Below, piece by piece: positions 16,812 through 26,587 of a stretch of 64,000 nucleotides of DNA. Position 1 is the stretch's first letter. Every line of letters starts with the position of its first letter. This stretch comes from Imperialibacter roseus (GTDB lineage: Bacteria > Bacteroidota > Bacteroidia > Cytophagales > Cyclobacteriaceae): contig NZ_CP136051.1 in NCBI RefSeq assembly GCF_032999765.1, forward strand, positions 6,218,501 through 6,282,500, read 5' to 3'. A program made the translations under genes and the position numbers. Below the pieces are notes generated by a model, which saw only the letters and a program-made list of their open reading frames with translations, was not told the DNA's origin and did no database searches.

Positions 16812-16822
16812 TTTTGCAAGGT

Positions 16823-18001
16823 TTACTTCTTCCTGAATTTTTTGATCCTGTGAAAGGTAAGGAAATTGGCGTCGTGGCTTCTGTGTGCTCCTCCCAGTCC
16901 ATCGTCATAAGCTGTTCTGGAGAGGAAGATGATGTCTTTACCGTCAAACTGCCAGTCCACATACTGGAAACCATGCTTCAACGGGTCTTCATGTTGAAGG
17001 AGAACTTTCCTCAGTGTCCAGTCGTGCAAATTTTCGGAACAGAAGAGTGCCTGAGTATTTCTCAGGCTGGCCGGGTTCTTTCCCTGGTTGGCAGCTTTTA
17101 CTTCATCAGGCACATCATTCGCAATTGTCCAGTATAATTGACTTTCTGAGTCAAACCGGATGGCGAACTTTTTGCTCCCTCCGGGAAAAGGAACAAAGCC
17201 GGTTGCTTCGTCAAATGTTGCCACTTTTCCGTCGCCGCTAATCGAAATAAAAGCAGCTTTTTCTTCCAGCGTAGAGCGGTCGTCGACCCGCAGAATGTCC
17301 AATATTTTTCCTTCGGGCGACACCACAGCGTTGCCTTCCAGCCAGCCTCCAAAGTTGCCTTCGAGGTAGGTAGAATCGTAGTAGAGCGTATTGCTAAAGA
17401 TCCAGTTCTTGGCTACCAGTGGGTCTTGTCCTACGGGGATTGACATCATAAAGGCGCCATAACGCTTGCCCCATTGCTTGATCGGACCCATAGCGCTTTC
17501 CATGCCTTTCCACAGCCGACCATTGTGTTCAATCACGGGAACGGGGGCATTGTGGTACTCGCCTTCCAGCAGCAGTCCGGTTTGGTTGTCGACTGGTTCG
17601 GTCCATGTGGTGCCGTTGTCAGCCGATGTCCTGATGATGGTGTGGCCGTGGTGCCTGTCGGTGCCGATGAAATACAGCTTTCCCTCGCTCACAAAAAGCT
17701 TCGACCAAAAGGCGCCATGAATTTCGGTTACAAACTTCCACGATTTCCCTTTGTTCGTTGACCGGTAAATCCGGGAGTCCGCTTTTACATGCTCATTGGA
17801 GTTGGGGCCAAAGAAGTCGTGCGACGCCAGGTAGTCACCATTAGGCAGCACTGCAAGGCTGGGGGAGCCGATGTATTTCCCAGATGAGGCGGGACTATGA
17901 GCGACAACAACGCCAGGCACCTTTGATAGATCAGGTGCCTGGGCTGTCGCCAAACTACATATGAAAACAAAGAGGATTACTGTGCTAATTCGATGCATCA
18001 T
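16823..18001 (-). CDS. exported sialidase-like BNR/Asp-box protein
   Basis: 392 residues with a signal peptide (ISTVILFVFICSLATAQA). The propeller shows Asp boxes STNKGKSWKF and SADNGTTWTE and blade starts such as SPSLAVLPNGDYLASHD. It resembles the sialidase fold (exo-alpha-sialidase-like glycosidases), but this fold also covers other enzymes, so true sialidase activity is not proven. It heads the leftward operon with the YidR-like lipoprotein 11 bases behind it and is divergent from the AraC regulator. Confidence 0.82.
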   Translation of the reverse strand: MMHRISTVILFVFICSLATAQAPDLSKVPGVVVAHSPASSGKYIGSPSLAVLPNGDYLASHDFFGPNSNEHVKADSRIYRSTNKGKSWKFVTEIHGAFWSKLFVSEGKLYFIGTDRHHGHTIIRTSADNGTTWTEPVDNQTGLLLEGEYHNAPVPVIEHNGRLWKGMESAMGPIKQWGKRYGAFMMSIPVGQDPLVAKNWIFSNTLYYDSTYLEGNFGGWLEGNAVVSPEGKILDILRVDDRSTLEEKAAFISISGDGKVATFDEATGFVPFPGGSKKFAIRFDSESQLYWTIANDVPDEVKAANQGKNPASLRNTQALFCSENLHDWTLRKVLLQHEDPLKHGFQYVDWQFDGKDIIFLSRTAYDDGLGGAHRSHDANFLTFHRIKKFRKK

Positions 18002-18201
18002 TCAGTGTTGTTGGTGGTCGCAAACAAAAGGACGGCTCGCTCTTACGAAGATCAGCCTTTAAAGAGATCAACCACTATCTACTTTTGCCAATAAATTGTA
18101 TGATTTTGACATATTGACGTTTTATGTCGGGCAAAAAGTGGCAACTTTATACTTAATAGTTTGCTTGCACCACTTCACAGGCGGCAATCAATACATTATT
18201 T
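18002..18201. promoter_or_regulatory. divergent control region of the catabolic operon and its AraC regulator
   Basis: 200 bases between two divergent start codons. It holds a short dyad GACATA (18108-18113) and TATGTC (18123-18128), nine bases apart, and a TACTTTTG box at 18080-18087. Neither is strong alone, but this is the natural place for the AraC protein to bind. Confidence 0.4.
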
Positions 18202-19077
18202 ATGAAGCCTCATTTTCACAAAGTACCCATAGGCGCTGAAGACTCATTCAGCATCAGGCACGATAGCCGACCCAACTTTGGTACGCTATGGCACTACCAT
18301 CCTGAGCTCGAACTACACTATATCGTGAAAGGGGAGGGCACGCAGTATATTGGCGACAATGTGAGCAACTTCGGTAGTGGCGACATGGTTTTTTTAGGGC
18401 AAAATCTGCCTCATACCTGGCGCTGCAAAGAAGAGTACTTCACGGGTAATGAAAAAGTGCAGGTAGAGGCATATGTGCTACATTTCCACCCCACTTGCTT
18501 CGGGAAAGACTTCCTTTCGTTGCCGGAAGCCTACCTTATTCCGAGGCTTTTTGAGAAGGCGAAGAAGGGGCTCAAGATTCATGGTGAAAGCAAGGCGAGA
18601 CTAATTGAGCTACTGGACGGTGCCGTTCATGCTGAAAGCCTTGACAGGGTGATCTACCTGTTGTCCATTCTCAAAGTACTATCAGAGACTGACGAATTCG
18701 AAACCATTGCACCAGCCTACGCCTTCAGCCACCTGTCCAGCGAGTCAGAAATGGTGCGGCTGGAAAAAATTTACTCTTACGTGCTGGCACACTACAAGGA
18801 GAAAATCACGCTGGAGGAGGTGGCTTCGCTTGCCAACCTGAGCCTCACCTCCTTTTGCAGGTATTTCAAAACGATGACCAAGAAGACTTTTTCTGATTTC
18901 CTGACAGAAATACGGATCTCCAATGTTTGCCGGGCGATTGTAGAGGACAAGCTGCCCACCGAGGTGATCTGCTTTGAGTGCGGCTTCAATAATGTCTCTA
19001 ATTTTTACCGGCATTTTAAGAAAGTGACAGGCATGACGCCTTTTGAGTACAGGAAAAAGTACCTATCTGAAGTGTGA
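18202..19077 (+). CDS. AraC-family regulator with N-terminal cupin sensor
   Basis: 291 residues. N-terminal cupin: FGTLWHYHPELELHYIVKGEG, GDMVFLGQNLPHTWRC, with several histidines suited to bind a sugar ligand. C-terminal AraC double helix-turn-helix: ITLEEVASLANLSLTSFCRYFK and ICFECGFNNVSNFYRHFKKVTGMTPFEYR. It is divergent from the sialidase/YidR/aldolase/symporter operon and most likely switches it on in response to the imported compound. Confidence 0.92.
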   Translation: MKPHFHKVPIGAEDSFSIRHDSRPNFGTLWHYHPELELHYIVKGEGTQYIGDNVSNFGSGDMVFLGQNLPHTWRCKEEYFTGNEKVQVEAYVLHFHPTCFGKDFLSLPEAYLIPRLFEKAKKGLKIHGESKARLIELLDGAVHAESLDRVIYLLSILKVLSETDEFETIAPAYAFSHLSSESEMVRLEKIYSYVLAHYKEKITLEEVASLANLSLTSFCRYFKTMTKKTFSDFLTEIRISNVCRAIVEDKLPTEVICFECGFNNVSNFYRHFKKVTGMTPFEYRKKYLSEV

Positions 19078-19305
19078 GCCATCAGCATTTTTGGCGGGAT
19101 AGAAAACGACATTTCGACTGCTGTGTTAGGGGTGAATCTTTCGTGCCAGCGAAACGCTAATTTTATAAAAATACTAGAGATAGTAACAGTTGATAGGCCA
19201 AAATATACCGTATTCATGGCTGCATGCTCCGGCCATACCTAATCGCTGTGGAGAATCACCTTCATTTCGTAGCTTTTAAAAGCACCCAATTGAAAGGTTA
19301 GCCTC

Positions 19306-20991
19306 ATGTCGATCCCAAAAAACATTCTTCTAGGATTTGTCCTGGCGTTCATTGTCGTAGTGGCGATTGGAATTTACTCCTATACCTATTTCAAAAACTC
19401 TGTTCGCCTGGGGAATCAAGGAGCGGTGCTGAACGAGATAACAATAATGGCAAAAGAAGGAAAAGCAATGGTTGTGGATCTTGACCGGAATGTGCTTTCT
19501 TTTACGCTTACAGGAGACTCAATATTTAAAAATCACTTTGAGGGCAGGGCGGTATTGCTTCTTAATCAGATCGAGGCAGTACGGAAAATTTCCAGTGAAT
19601 ATCCGTCGTTTATGACCACGATAGACGCACTAAAAGATACAGCCACTGCCTTCGTCGATATGAGGAAGAGGCTTCTGTTCAGTCATTCGAGCAGCACTGG
19701 CTATAGCACATTTGCTGCTGATATGGAGGGTTCACTCAACGGTGTAATGTTATTGCTGTCAAGATTAGAGGATCAGGCGTCCTCTTTTGAGAAATCGAGA
19801 ACGGAAACACTTACCAGACATTTCTATCAATTTGTTTTTGTATTTGCCGGGCTGCTTGTTCTGGCCGTCATTTTGATTTTTGGCTTGCTCTATACTTCCA
19901 ACACTACTATTAAGGCCAGAGAACTTTCTGAGCGACGGCTGCTGCAACGGAAAGAAGCCATTAAAGACCTGTACGAAAACGCTCCGTGCGGCTACCTTAC
20001 AGTCAACCATGAGGGAATGGTTATAGCCTGTAATAAGACGTTGCTGCAACTGTTAGGGTATAAAAGAAATGAAGTCATCGACTCAAAACATATTACAACC
20101 ATACTTCCATCATGGAACCAGTTGCTGGAAAATCATTTTAAAGAAGCAGAAGGTGAAGTGGATCCCAAAGAAGCTGAACCGGAGTTGGTTAAAAAGAATG
20201 GCGAGCGCCGTGTTGCCCTGGCTTCTATTGCTGCAAGTGCATCAGGCCTTGATGAGTACATGCTAACGCTGGTTGACTATACCGAAAGACAGAAATTCAG
20301 GGATCAACTCATTCAAAATAACCTTGACCTTGAAGCATTCAGCCATTCGGTGTCTCACGACCTCAAAGCACCTTTACGAGCAGTTAACAGCTACTCTGCC
20401 ATGCTTAAGGAAGATTTTGGGACAGCCCTTAGCGACGATGCCCAACATATGTTGGACACCATTGTGAGGAATGCAAAAAACATGACCCTGATGATCGAAG
20501 ATTTACTCAGGCTGTCGAGAATGGGGCAAAAAGAGGTGATTGAGTCGGAGATCAATATGGAATCGATGGTTCAAAACGTCATCAAGGGGCTGGAAGCACA
20601 GGCAGGAGAGAATAAGGTTACTATTAATGTACAGGAGCTTGGCTCCTCAAAAGGGGACATTGGGCTGATAAAGCAGGTGTGGGTAAACCTGATTTCCAAT
20701 GCGATTAAATATTCAGGTATGACGCAGCACCCTGAAGTAGAAATTGGTGTCTATAAAGAAAATAATGAAAGGGTATTTTATGTCAGAGACAATGGCTCTG
20801 GATTTGACATGCAGTACTACGATAAACTCTTTGGCGTATTTCAACGCCTGCATAGCAGAAAAGATTTCGAGGGAACTGGAGTTGGCCTGTCCATCGTAAA
20901 ACGCATTATCGACAGACACCACGGCAGGGTTTGGGCCACCTCGGAAGTCAATAAAGGGGCCACTTTTTATTTTACTTTTTTAGGTGCCTGA
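19306..20991 (+). CDS. membrane sensor histidine kinase (CHASE3-PAS-HisKA-HATPase)
   Basis: 561 residues. First membrane span at 8-28, a periplasmic domain of about 150 residues that looks like CHASE3, second span VFVFAGLLVLAVILIFGLLY (about 183-202), a PAS domain starting LYENAPCGYLTVNHEGMVIACN, then the phospho-acceptor box AFSHSVSHDLKAPL with His351 and the ATPase boxes NLISNAIKYS, VRDNGSGFD, GTGVGLSIVKRII. No response regulator lies beside it, so it must act on a partner elsewhere. Signal unknown. Confidence 0.93.
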   Translation: MSIPKNILLGFVLAFIVVVAIGIYSYTYFKNSVRLGNQGAVLNEITIMAKEGKAMVVDLDRNVLSFTLTGDSIFKNHFEGRAVLLLNQIEAVRKISSEYPSFMTTIDALKDTATAFVDMRKRLLFSHSSSTGYSTFAADMEGSLNGVMLLLSRLEDQASSFEKSRTETLTRHFYQFVFVFAGLLVLAVILIFGLLYTSNTTIKARELSERRLLQRKEAIKDLYENAPCGYLTVNHEGMVIACNKTLLQLLGYKRNEVIDSKHITTILPSWNQLLENHFKEAEGEVDPKEAEPELVKKNGERRVALASIAASASGLDEYMLTLVDYTERQKFRDQLIQNNLDLEAFSHSVSHDLKAPLRAVNSYSAMLKEDFGTALSDDAQHMLDTIVRNAKNMTLMIEDLLRLSRMGQKEVIESEINMESMVQNVIKGLEAQAGENKVTINVQELGSSKGDIGLIKQVWVNLISNAIKYSGMTQHPEVEIGVYKENNERVFYVRDNGSGFDMQYYDKLFGVFQRLHSRKDFEGTGVGLSIVKRIIDRHHGRVWATSEVNKGATFYFTFLGA

Positions 20992-21156
20992 CCAAGCGAG
21001 CCAGCGGCCCTCCCATTTTTTGCTTTATGAATGGACAATAGATATAACCTGTATTTCTTCAAGACATAATATAATTTTCACTATATTTTAGTATATTAAA
21101 ATTATATACGGGCACTTTTAAGACTGAATACGATCTCTCTAAACTCTTTTTTTGGT

Positions 21157-22047
21157 ATGCAGCTGGTAATAAAGGATTTAAGCAAGACTTATAGCGACAA
21201 CACTCAGGCGCTTAAGAACATTAACCTCACAGTATATCAGGGGATGTTCGGTTTACTCGGGCCAAATGGCGCAGGTAAGTCCACCTTGATGCGAATAATA
21301 GCCACGCTTCAGCATGCTGACTCCGGCACAATCACGTTGGGAGATATAGATGTGCTCCAGCAAAAGGAAACTGTGAGGCAAATACTTGGGTATCTGCCCC
21401 AGGAGTTTGGGCTCTATCCAAGAGTTTCTGCTGAGACACTACTTGACCATCTTGCCAGCCTTAAGGGCCTGGTCAATAGGGGTGAAAGGAAAGAAGTGGT
21501 GGACGCAATGTTGCAGAGGACTAACCTATGGGAGGCTCGCAAGAGAAATCTTGGCGCATATTCAGGCGGTATGAAGCAAAGGTTTGGTATTGCTCAGGCA
21601 CTCATTGCCAACCCGAAACTCATTATAGTTGATGAACCTACGGCAGGATTGGATCCTGCGGAGCGTAACCGAATTTTAAACTTATTGTCGGAAATAGGGG
21701 AAAGCACTATTGTGATACTATCAACACACATTGTTGACGACATCAACGAGTTGTGCACGCATGTAGGCATCATTAGCAATGGCACGTTGCTCTTTAAGGG
21801 CAGACCTATCGAAGCCATTGAAAGCATTCAAGGGAAAATTTGGAAAAAGAGAGTGTCGAAAGCAGAGCTGCTGGAGGCAAAGAATCATTTCAACGTGATT
21901 TCCGAAAGACTGCTTGCCGGCTCACCGCAGATCCATGTTTATAGTGACGAGAAACCGGATGAGCATTTTGAGGAAGTTGCGGTCGATCTGGAGGAGGTCT
22001 ATTTTTCAAAAATTTTTGAAGAAGGCACTGTAGCTCAATCCCATTAA
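21157..22047 (+). CDS. ABC transporter ATP-binding protein
   Basis: 296 residues. Walker A GPNGAGKST, a Q-loop at YLPQEFGLYP, signature AYSGGMKQRFGIAQAL, Walker B LIIVDEPTAGLDP, and switch His in STHIVDD. The last about 80 residues are the extra C-terminal domain of gliding/multidrug-type ATPases. It is 10 bases upstream of the permease-peptidase gene and is surely its energising partner. An AT-rich inverted repeat (TATAATTTT at 21070-21078 and AAAATTATA at 21098-21106) stands in the promoter region. Confidence 0.95.
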   Translation: MQLVIKDLSKTYSDNTQALKNINLTVYQGMFGLLGPNGAGKSTLMRIIATLQHADSGTITLGDIDVLQQKETVRQILGYLPQEFGLYPRVSAETLLDHLASLKGLVNRGERKEVVDAMLQRTNLWEARKRNLGAYSGGMKQRFGIAQALIANPKLIIVDEPTAGLDPAERNRILNLLSEIGESTIVILSTHIVDDINELCTHVGIISNGTLLFKGRPIEAIESIQGKIWKKRVSKAELLEAKNHFNVISERLLAGSPQIHVYSDEKPDEHFEEVAVDLEEVYFSKIFEEGTVAQSH

Positions 22048-22057
22048 AAGCAATTTC

Positions 22058-25000
22058 ATGAAACTGGAGATATTACTTTTCGAACTAAAATATCGAAGTA
22101 GAAGGCCGGCCACATACATCTATCTTTTGCTCAGCTTTGCCCTTTGCTTTCTGACTGTAGCCAGCCCCACCTTGTCAGTGCCGCCTTTGGTGGATCCAAA
22201 TTCACCTTATATGCTGACCCTGTTACTGGTTGTGATAGGCTATGTGTTCACACTTATTAATTCTGCGGTTATTGGCGTGTCTATTATCAGAGATTTTGAC
22301 CACCAGATGGAGCCACTTGTGTTTACCACGCCTGTTCGTAAGCTGGACTACCTGCTTGGCCGATTTGCGGGCTCGTTTGTTGTTCTGATACTCATAAGCC
22401 TGGCTGCTTTGCTGGGTGTAGCGTTAGCTTACTTTTTTGGGGAATTTATGCCCTGGGAGATCTCCTGGGTTGATAAAAGCCTGCAGCCTTTTCAACTTTG
22501 GCACTTCATCCAGCCGTATTTAGTATTTTATCTGCCCAACCTTTTTATTACTTCCGCCTTGTTTTTTCTCGGTGGGGCAATTGGCCGAAACACCATTTAT
22601 ATATACACACAAGGGATCATATTTATTGTACTCTATCAAATAAGCATCAGCTTTTTCAAGGACATGGAGTCCCGGCATATTGCTACTTTGATAGACCCAC
22701 TGGGAGTGCAGGCATTTATTTACCAAACGCAATACTGGACGCCGTCCGAACAGAATGCCAACCTCGTGCCCCTCGATGGTTGGTTTCTTGCCAACAGGAT
22801 TATGTGGTCGGTTGTGGCTTTGATTGCTCTGGCGGTAACCTACATGAAATTCTCTTTCACTACTTCTGAGGTCAAAAAAGCTAGAAAACCCATTTTCCAA
22901 CCCGAAACCATCACCATATTTAAAGAGTCGCCGTTCCGCCGCCTGCCTGTGCTTCAGCGCTCCACGGGCTTCGGTACGACCTTGAGACTGGTTGCGGACA
23001 GGTCAGTATTTTATTTCAATTTGATTCGAAAGGATACGGCGTTTTTGGCGATTGTGCTAAGTGGCCTTATGCTACTGGTTGTTAAGGCCATGACCATGAG
23101 TGAAATGTATGGATCCAGCTCTTATCCTACTACGGACTCGGTGCTTACTTTGCTAGGCTCATTCAATTTGTTTTTTCTGCTTATTGCCGTGGTGTACCCT
23201 GGAGACCTTATTTGGAAGGAGCGCCAGCTCAATATTGCAGGAATTACCGATTCACTGCCTGTGGCTGATTATCTGGATACCCTGTCCAAGTTTTTCGGGT
23301 TACTTCTTACTTATCTTGTTCTTCTGGCGGTGCTCAACCTGGGAGGTCTTGGGATTCAAGCTTCAAAGGGATACTTTGACTTTGAGTTTTCGGCATACAT
23401 CGGGAAGCTCTACGGAGAAAACTTTGCTAACCTGGCGCTTATTACTATGGTGGCATTTTTTATTCAGGTAGTCGTCAACAACAAGCTTCTGGGTTATGTC
23501 GTCTGTATCGTTTTCTTTTTGCTCAATGGGAACCTCAGCAAATTAGGGGTAGAAAGTGGCTTGTATCAGTTTGCAGCTGGTTCGTTGGGCCCCTTTTCTG
23601 ACATGAATAAATACGGCCACTTTGTTACTCTGTTTGCGTGGTTGAAGATTTACTGGCTAGGAATTGCAGGACTGTTTTTTATAATGGCTATTCTGTTCTC
23701 AATCAGGGGGAATGAAACCCATCCATGGGTGCGATACAAAGCTGGGTTAACAAAGATCTCAACACCCGTTCTGGTGACTTCAACGCTTTTGAGTATTTCT
23801 GTGGTTTTCAGCGCTGGCACCATCTACTACAATACCAACTTGATTAATGATTACGAAAGTGGCATTGAGCACAAGGAAATGCTGTCAGCTTATGTTAAGG
23901 AGTTGAAAAAGTATGAAAATGTGCCACAGCCAACCATTGTTGAAAATAGCCTTCACCTGGCACTATACCCGTCAACCAGAGAGTTTGTTGCCGAAGGATT
24001 CTATTACCTGAAGAACCTCCATATGGCACCGATTTCCGAGATTCATGTGTCACACCATCTGGCCAGGGATCTCCATGTATCCTATCTCCAGTTTGACCGT
24101 AAATCATACGCCGTCGACTCCATCGACGACCGCTTCAAATATGAAATCTACAGGCTGGAAGATGCGCTGCAGCCGGGAGACAGTTTAAAGATGTTGTTTA
24201 AGCTGAGCTACGTTACAGAAGGGTTTAGAGCCAATGACCAGAATACTGACCTGATCTTTAATGGAACTTTCATCGACAATGGATATTTCCCATCGCTGGG
24301 CTACCGGAGAGAGTTTGAAACTGCCGAAGCCCTCAAGGCCCTTCGTCAATCTGCCGGGAGCGACGATGATAACAGCAACAGCTACCACGGCAACAAGGCC
24401 CTTGTAGTGGAAAATCATCAGGTTAGGCTCAGTGTAATTGTTAGCACTGAGGCCGGGCAAACAGCTATCGCCCCAGGTGTGCTGGTGGATGCTTGGGAGG
24501 AGAACAATAGAAAGTATTATAAATACCAGCCCATCAGGCCAGTACCTGCTGCCTACTCTATTGCTTCTGCCAGGTACGAAACAGCCAGAGATAAGTGGAA
24601 CGATGTTAACCTTGAAATATACTATCATCCCAAGCACAGTTATAACCTCGAAAGAATGATGGAGGGGATGAAAGATGCGCTGTCTTTTTACAGTGAGATT
24701 TACGGCCCTTACCCCTTTGGCCAACTGAGAATCGTGGAATTTCCGAAATACTCCATGCACAAGGAGTCCTTTGCCGGCACCATTCCTTTTTCTGAAGGTC
24801 TGGGCTTTATACTTAAAATAGATGATCACACGGACGACCTTGACGTCTGTTACTATCAAACGGTGCATGAGGTAGCTCACCAGTGGTGGGATCCATTGAC
24901 GTTGGTAGCACAAGAGCCTGACCGGCCCTTTCAAAAAGAAGGATTCGCACAATTCAGTGCACTGATGGCCATCAGGAATGAGTTTTCTGAGGAAACCGTT

Positions 25001-25666
25001 CGAAGGTTTCTCAAATACGATGTTGATCAGTACCTGTCCGGAAGAACCAAAGAAGGGGTCAGGGAGAATTCGCTTGATAATGCCACCCAGGGCCAGAGCT
25101 ATATCTACTATAATAAGGCGGCGGTAGCATTCAACATACTGCAGGACTTCCTTGGGCCCGAAGCTGTTGCACAGTCTTTCGCTGCTTTGCTGGGGCGGTC
25201 AGCCGATAGCTCGGTACAGGTAAAGGACAATTTTGTGGATCAGATTAAGGAACTTACACCGGACTCGCTACAGTACGTTATTACCGACGTCTTTGAGAGA
25301 GTTACCCTTTTCGATAACAAGGCAACATATGCCTTCTTTAAACGGCTGCCAGACGACAGGTATGAAGTATCTCTCACGTTTTCTTCGAAGAAATATCAAA
25401 TGGACAGCCTTGGCAACGAAGTAAAGGTGCCATTGTACGACTGGGTGGATATTGGTGTTTATACAAAAAACAGCGATGGCAAAGTGGCACTTACCCATCT
25501 GGAAAAAGTACACATCAATTCTGAGGAAAATAAAATTAAAATAGTGGTCAACGAACTGCCGATAAAGGCAGGTGTCGACCCGCTTAACAAGTTCATCGAC
25601 AAGAACGGAGCTGACAATGTCATTGGCACGTCGGAGTCGCAGATCACTTCGGGATTTTTTTTCTAG
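22058..25666 (+). CDS. ABC permease fused to M1-family metallopeptidase
   Basis: 1202 residues. The first about 620 residues hold two sets of about six membrane spans (an ABC-2-type permease: LLSFALCFLTVASPTLSV, SAVIGVSIIRDFDHQMEPLV, and later LFFLLIAVVYPGDLIWKERQ). The C-terminal about 550 residues are an M1 aminopeptidase-like domain with the zinc motif HEVAHQWW (His937, Glu938, His941) and the third ligand in KEGFAQF. The usual GxMEN exopeptidase motif is not seen; AGTIPFSEG is in its place. This permease/M1 fusion is a known but uncharacterised Bacteroidota arrangement. Partner of the ATPase just upstream. Confidence 0.92.
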   Translation: MKLEILLFELKYRSRRPATYIYLLLSFALCFLTVASPTLSVPPLVDPNSPYMLTLLLVVIGYVFTLINSAVIGVSIIRDFDHQMEPLVFTTPVRKLDYLLGRFAGSFVVLILISLAALLGVALAYFFGEFMPWEISWVDKSLQPFQLWHFIQPYLVFYLPNLFITSALFFLGGAIGRNTIYIYTQGIIFIVLYQISISFFKDMESRHIATLIDPLGVQAFIYQTQYWTPSEQNANLVPLDGWFLANRIMWSVVALIALAVTYMKFSFTTSEVKKARKPIFQPETITIFKESPFRRLPVLQRSTGFGTTLRLVADRSVFYFNLIRKDTAFLAIVLSGLMLLVVKAMTMSEMYGSSSYPTTDSVLTLLGSFNLFFLLIAVVYPGDLIWKERQLNIAGITDSLPVADYLDTLSKFFGLLLTYLVLLAVLNLGGLGIQASKGYFDFEFSAYIGKLYGENFANLALITMVAFFIQVVVNNKLLGYVVCIVFFLLNGNLSKLGVESGLYQFAAGSLGPFSDMNKYGHFVTLFAWLKIYWLGIAGLFFIMAILFSIRGNETHPWVRYKAGLTKISTPVLVTSTLLSISVVFSAGTIYYNTNLINDYESGIEHKEMLSAYVKELKKYENVPQPTIVENSLHLALYPSTREFVAEGFYYLKNLHMAPISEIHVSHHLARDLHVSYLQFDRKSYAVDSIDDRFKYEIYRLEDALQPGDSLKMLFKLSYVTEGFRANDQNTDLIFNGTFIDNGYFPSLGYRREFETAEALKALRQSAGSDDDNSNSYHGNKALVVENHQVRLSVIVSTEAGQTAIAPGVLVDAWEENNRKYYKYQPIRPVPAAYSIASARYETARDKWNDVNLEIYYHPKHSYNLERMMEGMKDALSFYSEIYGPYPFGQLRIVEFPKYSMHKESFAGTIPFSEGLGFILKIDDHTDDLDVCYYQTVHEVAHQWWDPLTLVAQEPDRPFQKEGFAQFSALMAIRNEFSEETVRRFLKYDVDQYLSGRTKEGVRENSLDNATQGQSYIYYNKAAVAFNILQDFLGPEAVAQSFAALLGRSADSSVQVKDNFVDQIKELTPDSLQYVITDVFERVTLFDNKATYAFFKRLPDDRYEVSLTFSSKKYQMDSLGNEVKVPLYDWVDIGVYTKNSDGKVALTHLEKVHINSEENKIKIVVNELPIKAGVDPLNKFIDKNGADNVIGTSESQITSGFFF

Positions 25667-25696
25667 GGGATATAGGTTCGGGTAAGTGTTAAAAGA

Positions 25697-25730
25697 AAAA
25701 AAGTCACTCCCGAAAGAGAGTGACTTTTTT
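25697..25730. terminator. bidirectional intrinsic terminator
   Basis: AAAAAAGTCACTC (25697-25709) pairs with GAGTGACTTTTTT (25718-25730) around the loop CCGAAAGA. A-tract on one side and T-tract on the other serve both the permease-peptidase gene and the convergent DUF4097 gene. Confidence 0.9.
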
Positions 25731-25758
25731 GGACTGTGTTAAATTTGATTAATCCCTA

Positions 25759-26580
25759 CTACTTCTTCCTTATATACACGTCACCCTGCATGGTTTTGAA
25801 AAGGTATTCCTTTCCGCCGCCATTGATTTTGCCAAATACCCAGTCTTCGATAGATACTTTGTATACCCCATTGGACGAAGATTTGTCCACTTTTGGGGCC
25901 GATTTCTCAATCACCATGTCGAAGTCGCTGAAGATGTCGCCCCGGTCTGAGCGCATTTTGGCTGTCGCCTTCACGGCTGCTGGGAATGTCACATCCACGT
26001 CGCCGTTCAGGGTGGTAAAAGCCATTTGGGCTTCTGGGTTTACACTTTCAAGCGTTACTTTGATGTCACCATTCACAGTGTTGAGTACTGTTGAGCCGCC
26101 CACTTGCGTCATCGTAATTTCTCCATTCACATTGCTGATTTCGTGGGCACCGGTAACCCCTTTCACGTCGATGTCGCCGTCGTTCACTGTTGACAGTTTG
26201 AGGTCGAAGTTTTTCGGCACTTTGATGTTCAGCGTCATAGTAACTGCCCAGGAGTTGGTGGAAACTTTTACGGTGTTGCCTTTCTCGGTTGCCTCCAGCT
26301 CCATGGGGTTGCTGCTGATGCGTTTCATGCCGCTGGGTGTTACCACGCCCCGGTCGTCGTTTTTGCCACCGCCAGCTACTGCCTCTATGATCACGTCCTT
26401 GCCATCGTAAGCAGCCACATTGATAGACCCGTTGACCAGGCCCACTTCCAGTTTGCCCTTTTCACCGGGTGAAGAAAGTGGAATAGCAATGGTTTCTTTG
26501 TTTCCCTCTTGCGCTTTGGCTGGCAGGGAAATGGCCGCCACTAACAGCCCGATAAATGATAGTTTGATAAATGTTCTCAT
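25759..26580 (-). CDS. exported DUF4097-family beta-strand repeat protein
   Basis: 273 residues from the ATG complementary to 26578-26580 (MRTFIKLSFIGLLVAAISLPAKAQ, a signal peptide); a start nine codons upstream would overlap the preceding gene. The body is made of short beta repeats typical of DUF4097: KLEVGLVNGSINVAAYDGKD, FDLKLSTVNDGDIDVKGVTG, EISNVNGEITMTQVGGS, VLNTVNGDIKVTLES. Such proteins form a right-handed helix of strands and are often encoded with ECF sigma systems. Last gene of the sigma-factor run. Function unknown. Confidence 0.85.
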   Translation of the reverse strand: MRTFIKLSFIGLLVAAISLPAKAQEGNKETIAIPLSSPGEKGKLEVGLVNGSINVAAYDGKDVIIEAVAGGGKNDDRGVVTPSGMKRISSNPMELEATEKGNTVKVSTNSWAVTMTLNIKVPKNFDLKLSTVNDGDIDVKGVTGAHEISNVNGEITMTQVGGSTVLNTVNGDIKVTLESVNPEAQMAFTTLNGDVDVTFPAAVKATAKMRSDRGDIFSDFDMVIEKSAPKVDKSSSNGVYKVSIEDWVFGKINGGGKEYLFKTMQGDVYIRKK

Positions 26581-26587
26581 TGTCCAA

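Noticed and set aside
24185-24952. 255-residue frame opposite the M1 domain
   Set aside because: Antisense to the zinc-peptidase region; no start signal or motif.
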